A stretch of DNA of 64,000 nucleotides from Brachybacterium massiliense. Its GTDB lineage: Bacteria > Actinomycetota > Actinomycetes > Actinomycetales > Dermabacteraceae. Under the pieces are notes generated by a model. That model saw only the letters and a list, made by a program, of their open reading frames with translations. It did no database searches and was not told the origin of the DNA. Each line of letters opens with the position of its first letter. Position 1 is the first letter of the stretch. A program made the position numbers and the translations under genes. The DNA lies in assembly GCF_900184245.1 (NCBI RefSeq), contig NZ_FXXB01000008.1:558001-622000 (forward strand), read 5' to 3'. Shown in pieces: positions 54,804 through 64,000 of this stretch.

Positions 54804-55031
54804 ATGTCCGTCGACCCGAACATCGATTACCACGCCCACGATCCCGAGGACGGCGAGGAGCGCTCAACGGATCCCGTGCTGCGCGAGGCGCAGGAGCTCG
54901 AGGCGAAGATGCGCCGTGCGCTGGCCACGAAGGACGATCCGCTGCGGGACGACGAGTCCACCTCGGAGCGTCTGCGTCGGCTCGAGCGGGAGGGCTCCTC
55001 CCCCAGCACCCCCACCTCCTCGGACGACTGA
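54804..55031 (+). CDS. Small acidic hypothetical protein
   Basis: 75 aa, no family recognised. Highly charged with a probable central helix (LREAQELEAKMRRALATKDD) and a Ser/Thr/Pro-rich end; no signal peptide or membrane segment. GAAGGGA eight bases before the ATG supports translation. 61 bp upstream of the RecQ gene. Confidence 0.6.
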   Translation: MSVDPNIDYHAHDPEDGEERSTDPVLREAQELEAKMRRALATKDDPLRDDESTSERLRRLEREGSSPSTPTSSDD

Positions 55032-55091
55032 TCCTGCCGCCGCCCGGCGGACGCGGGATCATGCGTCGGGGGCGGTTGCCACACTGGGGGC

Positions 55092-57353
55092 ATGAGCGAC
55101 GGCTTCTCGACCCCCGACTCCTCCGCCCCCACCTCGCTGCGCGAGGAGGCCCGTGACGCGCTGCGGGCCCTGACCGGGAACGCGGACGCCGACTTCCACC
55201 AGGGCCAGTTCGAGGCGATCTCCGCGCTGGTCGAGCAGCGGCGCCGGGTGCTCGTGGTCCAGCGCACCGGCTGGGGGAAGTCCGCGGTCTACTTCCTGGC
55301 GGCCCTGCTGCAGCGTCGGCGCGGCGCGGGCCCGGCCCTGATCGTCTCCCCGCTGATCGCGCTGATGCGCGACCAGGTCGCCGCGGCGCGCCGAGCCGGG
55401 GTGCGGGCGGAGGCGATCAGCTCCGCGAATCCCACCGAGTGGTCCGACATCGAGCAGGCCCTGGCCGCTGATCAGCTGGACGTGCTGCTGGTCTCGCCCG
55501 AGCGGCTGGTCAACCCTCGCTTCCGCGAGGAGCAGCTGCCCGCGCTGGTGGACCGCTGCGGGCTGCTGGTGATCGATGAGGCGCACTGCATCTCCGACTG
55601 GGGCCACGACTTCCGTCCCGACTACCGCCGCCTGCGAGACCTGGTGGCGCAGCTCGGCGCCGAGGTGCCGGTGCTCGCGACCACCGCGACCGCGAACTCG
55701 CGCGTGGTGGCGGATGTGGCGGAGCAGCTCGGCGTCCAGGCGACCGGCGGCGGCGCGGCGGGCTCCGAGGTGCTCACCCTGCGCGGCTCCCTGACCCGTT
55801 CCTCGCTGCGCCTGGGCTCGCTGTCGCTGCCCGATGATCGGGACCGTCTCGCCTATCTCGTCGAGCATCTCGACCGCTTCGAGGGCTCGGGGATCATCTA
55901 CACCCTCACCGTCTCCGCCGCGGAGGATCTCGCGGAGCTGCTGGACCGGCCCGACCGTCCGGTGCGCGCCTACACAGGGCGCACCGACGCCGAGGACCGG
56001 GCCGAGCTCGAGCAGGCGCTCAAGGACAACCGGGTCAAAGCGCTCGCGGCCACCAGCGCCCTGGGCATGGGCTTCGACAAGCCGGATCTGGGCTTCGTGA
56101 TCCATCTCGGCGCCCCCAGCTCCCCGGTCGCCTACTACCAGCAGGTGGGGCGTGCGGGCCGTGCCACGGACAGCGCGGACGTGCTGCTGCTGCCGGGCCG
56201 GGAGGACCGCGCGATCTGGGAGTACTTCGCGACCGCCTCGATGCCCTCGCAGGAAAGCGCCGCGAGCGTGCTCACGGCGCTGGCCGAGGCCGATCGGCCG
56301 TTGAGCACCGCGGCGCTCGAGGCGCGGGTGGATGTGCGGCGCACGGCGCTGGACCTGCTGCTGAAGGTGCTCGCGGTCGACGGTGCGGTGCAGAACGTCA
56401 AGGGCGGGTGGATCTCCACCGGCCGGCCGTGGACGTACGACGCCCCGCGCTACGAGCACGTGGCCCGGGCGCGGCGCGAGGAGCAGCAGGCGATGCTCGA
56501 GTACGAGGGGCTGCGTGCCGGTGATCCGCAGCAGTGCCGGATGCTGTTCCTGGCCCGTCAGCTCGATGACGACACCGCGGAGCCCTGCGGCCGCTGCGAT
56601 GTGTGCGCGGGGCCCTGGTACCCGCTGCCCGGCGCCGCACCGGCCGGCGGAGCACAGGCCGATGGCGCTGCGTCGAGCGCGGCCGAGAGCAGCCGGGAGG
56701 CCGTCTCGAAGCTGCTGGACCGGGTGGGGGTCCCCGTCGAGGCCCGCAAGCAGTGGCCCCAGGGGCTGGACCGGCTCGGGGTCACCGGCGAGTCCGGCGC
56801 CCCGCTGCGAGGGAACATCCCGCCCGACGAGCGCGTCGAGGAGGGACGCGCGGTGGCGCGGATGTCCGATCTGGGCTGGGCCGTGCCGCTGCGCGCACTG
56901 CTCGCCACCGATGAGGACGGGCGGCGGCTGGACGCCGAGCTCACCCCGGCGATCGCCCAGCGCGTGATCGAGGTGCTCGGCGCCTGGGACTGGGAGCAGC
57001 GTCCCGCGGCGGTGCTCGCGATCGGCTCCGCGACCCGGCCCCGCCTGGTGCGGGACCTCGCCTCGGGCATCGCGCGCGTGGGCAGGATGCAGGACCTCGG
57101 CGTGCTCCCGCTGGCCGCGGAGGCAGGCCCCCTCCACGGTGCCCGCAACAGCGCCTTCCGGATCGCCGCCCTGCAGGGGCGCTTCGAGATCACCGAGGAG
57201 CTGTCCCAGGCGCTCAGCGCGCTCGAGGGGGCACCGATCCTGCTGGTCGACGACGAGATCGACACACGTTGGACGATGACTCTGGCGGGACGGATGCTGC
57301 GGCGCGCCGGTTCCGGCCCCGTGCTGCCCCTCGCGCTCGCGCTGATCGGGTGA
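55092..57353 (+). CDS. recQ: RecQ-family DNA helicase with C-terminal phosphoribosyltransferase-like domain
   Basis: 753 aa. Motif I is QRTGWGKSAVYF (Trp in TGxGKS), motif Ia IVSPLIALMRDQV, motif II IDEAHCISDWGHDFRPDYRRL, motif VI YQQVGRAGRATDSA; a RecQ zinc-binding segment follows with CRMLFLARQLDDDTAEPCGRCDVC. The last 200 residues are not RecQ-like and end in ILLVDDEIDTRWTMTLAGRMLRRAG, a PRPP-binding-loop signature as in ComF-type phosphoribosyltransferases. No HRDC domain. ATG follows CACACT by six bases. Confidence 0.88.
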   Translation: MSDGFSTPDSSAPTSLREEARDALRALTGNADADFHQGQFEAISALVEQRRRVLVVQRTGWGKSAVYFLAALLQRRRGAGPALIVSPLIALMRDQVAAARRAGVRAEAISSANPTEWSDIEQALAADQLDVLLVSPERLVNPRFREEQLPALVDRCGLLVIDEAHCISDWGHDFRPDYRRLRDLVAQLGAEVPVLATTATANSRVVADVAEQLGVQATGGGAAGSEVLTLRGSLTRSSLRLGSLSLPDDRDRLAYLVEHLDRFEGSGIIYTLTVSAAEDLAELLDRPDRPVRAYTGRTDAEDRAELEQALKDNRVKALAATSALGMGFDKPDLGFVIHLGAPSSPVAYYQQVGRAGRATDSADVLLLPGREDRAIWEYFATASMPSQESAASVLTALAEADRPLSTAALEARVDVRRTALDLLLKVLAVDGAVQNVKGGWISTGRPWTYDAPRYEHVARARREEQQAMLEYEGLRAGDPQQCRMLFLARQLDDDTAEPCGRCDVCAGPWYPLPGAAPAGGAQADGAASSAAESSREAVSKLLDRVGVPVEARKQWPQGLDRLGVTGESGAPLRGNIPPDERVEEGRAVARMSDLGWAVPLRALLATDEDGRRLDAELTPAIAQRVIEVLGAWDWEQRPAAVLAIGSATRPRLVRDLASGIARVGRMQDLGVLPLAAEAGPLHGARNSAFRIAALQGRFEITEELSQALSALEGAPILLVDDEIDTRWTMTLAGRMLRRAGSGPVLPLALALIG

Positions 57354-57377
57354 GCACCCAGGGTCGAGCAGGATGAG

Positions 57378-60323
<2,946 letters not shown>

Positions 60324-60418
60324 TCACGGGCGGCGCGCAGCAGTTCGATGTTCGCGCCCACGCCGAGGGTCACGGAGTCCGCGCCGAGGCCGAACTCCTC
60401 GAGCGCGACGAACAGGCA

Positions 60419-60453
60419 GCGCCACAGCACCCCGATCTCGGGGGCGGGGATCG
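60419..60453. repeat. Left arm of perfect 35-bp inverted repeat (original)
   Basis: Reverse complement of 60483-60517; loop of 29 nt. In the reconstructed protein this arm encodes the native IPAPEIGVLWR. Confidence 0.95.
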
Positions 60454-60482
60454 GTGCGTAGCGGCGCCGGCCGTGACGCGGG

Positions 60483-60517
60483 CGATCCCCGCCCCCGAGA
60501 TCGGGGTGCTGTGGCGC
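60483..60517. repeat. Right arm of perfect 35-bp inverted repeat (inserted copy)
   Basis: Lies within the extra 50-bp unit bounded by the GGCGCCGGCCG direct repeats. Confidence 0.95.
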
Positions 60518-61118
60518 CGGCCGGAGGGGGTGGGGATGCGTCCCTCGTGCACGGCGGCCACCGCGTCCTCGCGCAGCAGCACGTGCAGCTGCGCGCCGGG
60601 GACGCGCTCCTGGAGGGTCGCGAGGTGGTCCACCAGTCCCTCGGCCAGCAGCATCGGCAGGTCGCGCACGGCACCGGGGTCGCCGAGGGTCCTCTCCCCC
60701 GACTGCAGGAAGGTCGCACCGGAGAGGGTGGCCGGGCCGAGCGCCGTGGTCATCAGCGGTCCCTCGTAGCCCAGCAGCGCGATCCGCGCCGCATCCAGCA
60801 TCCGTCGGCGCTGCTCGCGGGCGCGCTGCCAGGCGAGCCCCGTGCCGGTGCCGAGGCGCCAGCCGTAGCTGACCAGGTCGCCGGTGGTCTCAGCCAGCAG
60901 CGCGAGGGTGGCGGGCAGCAGGTGGTCGGCCTCGTCCTGGCCGAGCGCCGAGGGCAGGTAGAGCCGGGTGGCGATCTGCTCCTCGAGGTCGTCGCCGAGC
61001 AGGGCGCGCAGGCGCATCAGGGAGGCCAGGTACGGGTCGTCGGGCAGCTCGAGCCGCAGGGCGTCCTGCGGGGTGGGGGCGCGGAAGGTGCCGTCCCCGG
61101 TGAGGGTGACCAGAGGTC

Positions 61119-62228
61119 TCATGCGCGGCGCTCCAGGGTGGCGGCGGCGAGGACCCGGTCCCCGTCGTAGAGGACGAGGGTCTGGCCGGGGGCGACGCCG
61201 CGGATCGGGGTGCTGAGCTCGATCCGCAGGCTCTCGGCGGGCTCCGCGCCCTCCGGGCCGGCGCCGGCGGGGACCTCGAGGATCCTCGCCTCGGTCGCCT
61301 CGCCGTGGGCGCGGATCTGGGCGTGGACCCTGCGGCCCACCTCGAGCGGTTCGAAGGAGATCACGTCGGTGGCGCGCAGCTCGCGGGTGGACAGCAGCTC
61401 CGCGGCGCCGATCACGACCTGTCGGGAGGAGGGATCGATGTCCACCACGTAGCGCGGTGCGCCGTCGGGCGCGGGGTGCTGGATGCCGAGCCCCTTGCGC
61501 TGGCCGATGGTGAAGCCGTGGGTGCCGCGATGGGTGCCCAGCACGGTGCCGGCCTCGTCGAGGATCTCGCCGGGCGCCTCGCCCAGGTGACGCTCGAGGA
61601 AGCCGCGGGTGTCGCCGTCGGCGACGAAGCAGATGTCGTAGCTGTCCGGCTTGGTGGAGACGCCGAGGCCGCGGGCGCGCGCCTCGGCGCGCACCTCCTC
61701 CTTGGTCTCGTACTCCCCCAGCGGGAACAGGGAGCGGCCCACGGCGTCCGGTCCCATGACCGCGAGCACGTAGGACTGGTCCTTGGCCATGTTGCGCGAG
61801 CGGTGCAGCGAGGGCGCGCCCGCGGGGCCGTCGGTGCGGATGGAGGCGTAGTGGCCGGTGCACACCGCGTCAAAGCCGAGCGCCGTGGCGCGCTCGAGCA
61901 GGGAGGCGAACTTGATCCGCTCGTTGCAGCGCACGCAGGGGTTCGGGGTGCGGCCGGCCGCGTACTCGGACAGGAAGTCCTCTACCACCAGGTCGTGGAA
62001 GTCGTCGGAGAGGTCCCAGACGTAATACGGGATGCCGATGCGGTCGGCGGCGCGGCGGGCGTCGGAGGCGTCCTCGACGGTGCAGCAGCCGCGTGAGCCG
62101 GTGCGGGTCTGGTCCCGGTTCTTGGACAGCGCCATGTGCACGCCCACCACCTCGTGGCCGGCATCCACGGCACGCGCCGCGGCGACGGCGGAGTCCACCC
62201 CGCCGCTCATCGCTGCCAGCACCTTCAC
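61119..62228 (-). CDS. mnmA: tRNA-specific 2-thiouridylase
   Basis: 369 aa. Thiolates U34 of tRNA Lys, Glu and Gln. PP-loop LAAMSGGVDSAVAAA at the N-terminus, catalytic cysteines in PNPCVRCNERIKF and SYDICFV. The GTG at 62228 gives the standard V/M-KVLAAMSGG; AAAGG lies eight bases upstream. A cysteine desulfurase, its usual sulfur donor, lies nearby; a phosphotransferase gene on the other strand sits between. Confidence 0.95.
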   Translation of the reverse strand: MKVLAAMSGGVDSAVAAARAVDAGHEVVGVHMALSKNRDQTRTGSRGCCTVEDASDARRAADRIGIPYYVWDLSDDFHDLVVEDFLSEYAAGRTPNPCVRCNERIKFASLLERATALGFDAVCTGHYASIRTDGPAGAPSLHRSRNMAKDQSYVLAVMGPDAVGRSLFPLGEYETKEEVRAEARARGLGVSTKPDSYDICFVADGDTRGFLERHLGEAPGEILDEAGTVLGTHRGTHGFTIGQRKGLGIQHPAPDGAPRYVVDIDPSSRQVVIGAAELLSTRELRATDVISFEPLEVGRRVHAQIRAHGEATEARILEVPAGAGPEGAEPAESLRIELSTPIRGVAPGQTLVLYDGDRVLAAATLERRA

Positions 62229-62386
62229 CACGTCCGCCTTTCCCTCGTCCGGCTGTCCAGTGTACGGAGCGGGACTCCCCTGCCGGGGTGGTGCGATACG
62301 TGATCTGCGCCCCGCCTGCGCCGCTCCTGCCCCCCGTGCCGCCCTCCGGAAGGTCTCGCCGACGGTGTCCTGGCTACGATCGCGGC

Positions 62387-63229
62387 ATGGAGCTCCCCGG
62401 CCTCGACGCCCCGCAGCAGTCCCTGCTCGCGCAGTGGGCACCTCATGCCGTGCTCGTCCACGACCACAGCTGGGGGCTGGTGCAGACCACGGTGCTCGAG
62501 CTCGAGGACCCGGGCCATGGCACGGTCATCGTCAAGGCCGGCGGGCCCGAGGACCATCATCTCGCGCGGGAGCTGCGTGCGCATCGTGAGTGGCTCCGTC
62601 CCTGGGTGCGCACCGGGCACGCCCCGCAGCTCCTCGCGGCCGACGCCGAGGCCAAGCTGCTGATGACGCAGTTCCTGCCCGGCCGGCTGGTGGAGGGCCG
62701 CCCGGCGCAGGATGATCCGGACACCTACCGGCAGGCCGGTGCGCTGCTCGCCCGCTTCCATGCCCAGCACGCGGAGACCTCGACGGACTGGGACGCACGC
62801 CTGACCCAGCGAGCGCGAGGTTGGCTGGAGCGTCCTCACCGGATCGATGCAGGGTCCGCTGCCGCGCTGCGCGCCGAGATCAGCACCTGGCCCCGCACCG
62901 GGGAGGTGGCGCTGGTACCGACCCACGGGGACTGGCAGCCCCGCAACTGGCTCATCGATGAGGGCACGGTGCGGGTGATCGACTTCGGGCGCGCCGATCT
63001 GCGGCCCGCGGTCGAGGATCTCGCGCGCCTGGCCCGCCAGGACTTCACCCGCGATCCCGCGCTCGAGCTCGCGTTCCTCGAGGGCTATGGGCACGATCCG
63101 CGCGAAGCAGGGCTGTGGCGGCGCACGCTCATGGTCGAGGCGATCGGCACGGCCGTCTGGGCCCATGGCGTGGGCGATGCGTCGTTCGAGCAGGTGGGAC
63201 TGGATCAGATCGCGCAGCTGCTCGGCTGA
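62387..63229 (+). CDS. Aminoglycoside phosphotransferase (APH)-family protein
   Basis: 280 aa protein-kinase-like fold. VIVKAGGPEDHH gives the ATP lysine, PTHGDWQPRNWLID the catalytic loop (H-G-D-x3-N-x) and VIDFGRADL the metal-binding DFG-like motif. Substrate unknown; antibiotic resistance should not be assumed. ATG follows TACGAT by six bases. Confidence 0.85.
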   Translation: MELPGLDAPQQSLLAQWAPHAVLVHDHSWGLVQTTVLELEDPGHGTVIVKAGGPEDHHLARELRAHREWLRPWVRTGHAPQLLAADAEAKLLMTQFLPGRLVEGRPAQDDPDTYRQAGALLARFHAQHAETSTDWDARLTQRARGWLERPHRIDAGSAAALRAEISTWPRTGEVALVPTHGDWQPRNWLIDEGTVRVIDFGRADLRPAVEDLARLARQDFTRDPALELAFLEGYGHDPREAGLWRRTLMVEAIGTAVWAHGVGDASFEQVGLDQIAQLLG

Positions 63230-63254
63230 GCCCGGCCACCCGCTGCGCAGTGCT

Positions 63255-64000
63255 TCAGCCGAAGAGCGCCCCGACCGCCCGAGCCCGCTCGAGCGATTCG
63301 GGCAGCGCCGCGAGCAGGAGATCGATGTCCCGCTCGGTGCTGGTCCAGCCCAGGGACAGGCGCAGCGCCCCGCGCGCCTGCTGATCGCTGACACCCATCG
63401 CCGCGAGCACCGGACTGGCCTGGGTCACGCCGGCCGAGCAGGCGGAGCCTGCGGCGGAATCCACGCCGCGCTCGTCCAGCAGGAACAGCAGCGAGTCGGA
63501 GTCCGCGCCGGGGAAGATCACGTGCACGATGTGGCCGGACTGCGGGGCATCCTCGGGCAGGGTGAAGCGGGCCCCGGGATCGACGGCGCGGATGCCGGCC
63601 CGGAGCCTGGCTGAGAGAGCCCGCAGCCGCCGGGACTGCTGCTCGCGCTCGGCGAGGGTCTCCTGCAGTGCGGCCGCATAGGCGGCGGTGTGCGCAGCGT
63701 CCAGAGTCCCGGAGCGCACTCCTCGCTGCTGGCCCCCGCCGGTGCTGGTCACGGCGAAGGGCACCTCGGGCTTCGCCACGAGTGCCCCCACCCCCACCGG
63801 CGCACCGATCTTGTGCCCCGACAGGGACATCAGATCCACGTCCTCCCAGGACGGCAGGGATACATGCCCCACCCCCTGCACCGCATCGGTGTGGACGAGC
63901 GTGCCGTGGGGGCGGGCAGCCGCGGCGAGGGCGGCCAGGTCCTGCACGGCGCCGGTCTCGTTGTTGACCAGCGCGGCGCTGACCACGCTGACCGCGCCGT
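63255..64000 (-). CDS. Cysteine desulfurase (NifS/IscS family), N-terminus cut by window edge
   Basis: The last 248 residues. NNETGAVQDL, DAVQGVGHV, the PLP lysine in SLSGHKIGAPVGVGALV, GGQQRGVRSGT, and the catalytic cysteine in SAAGSACSAGVTQASPVL. Releases sulfur from cysteine for Fe-S clusters and for MnmA. Confidence 0.93.
   Translation of the reverse strand, partial: GAVSVVSAALVNNETGAVQDLAALAAAARPHGTLVHTDAVQGVGHVSLPSWEDVDLMSLSGHKIGAPVGVGALVAKPEVPFAVTSTGGGQQRGVRSGTLDAAHTAAYAAALQETLAEREQQSRRLRALSARLRAGIRAVDPGARFTLPEDAPQSGHIVHVIFPGADSDSLLFLLDERGVDSAAGSACSAGVTQASPVLAAMGVSDQQARGALRLSLGWTSTERDIDLLLAALPESLERARAVGALFG

Noticed and set aside
62387-63229. Antibiotic-resistance (aminoglycoside) phosphotransferase
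   Set aside because: Only the broad APH kinase fold is visible; it sits among housekeeping genes with no mobile-element signs.

Overview
The window is a very GC-rich, gene-dense chromosomal segment from an actinobacterium. Gene order (leuCD-murA-plsC-gpsA-ddl-DUF3515-thiL, gltX next to tRNA-Glu/Gln, serA-leuB-ilvE-cimA, ilvBNC, ilvD, gatCAB, ligA-methionine synthase-like-mnmA-cysteine desulfurase), short 4-nt gene overlaps, GTG starts and many leaderless-type promoters (hexamer, 6 nt, start codon) all fit Micrococcales. A Brachybacterium-like genus is my best guess, but that is inference only.

Layout. 1-11.9 kb (mostly minus): a cut-off GNAT acetyltransferase, a zinc alcohol dehydrogenase, thiL, a DUF3515 lipoprotein (plus), then ddl, gpsA, plsC, a DUF2867-like gene, murA, leuD and leuC, with an IclR-type regulator divergent from leuC and a universal stress protein. 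12.0-14.8 kb: two identical tRNA-Glu(CTC), tRNA-Gln(CTG), gltX and a fumarylacetoacetase-family hydrolase. 14.9-21.9 kb: luciferase-like oxidoreductase, DUF2199 protein, a '3-methyladenine glycosylase' family protein, an 853-aa DEAD/DEAH helicase, a tiny secreted peptide carrying three AVEVNPW repeats, and a secreted trypsin-like protease. 22.2-32.1 kb: nitrate respiration operon narK-GHJI plus DUF6457, with narK split by an ISL3-family element flanked by a perfect 8-bp duplication. 32.4-43.6 kb: ACT protein, cimA, ilvE, leuB, serA, a Tat/lipoprotein, ilvC, ilvN, ilvB, preceded by a BCAA leader peptide and attenuator. 43.8-48.6 kb: nirBD and a SUMT-CbiX fusion for siroheme. 48.6-64 kb: ilvD, gatB, gatA, gatC, GNAT, a small acidic protein, RecQ with a C-terminal phosphoribosyltransferase-like end, ligA, a frameshifted methionine synthase-like gene, mnmA, a kinase-like phosphotransferase and a truncated cysteine desulfurase.

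The genes cover most of branched-chain amino acid synthesis (leuA and ilvA not seen here), nitrate to nitrite to ammonia reduction with its siroheme supply, and the indirect Gln-tRNA route (GluRS, GatCAB, tRNA-Glu/Gln).

The most unusual signals are (i) a perfect 66-bp inverted duplication that gives thiL a copy of its divergent neighbour's promoter, start codon and first codons; (ii) a 50-bp insertion containing a perfect 35-bp inverted copy of adjacent sequence that frameshifts the methionine synthase-like gene, both looking like template-switch events; (iii) a fresh IS insertion in narK; (iv) the AVEVNPW repeat peptide; and (v) a leaderless BCAA leader peptide with an attenuator.
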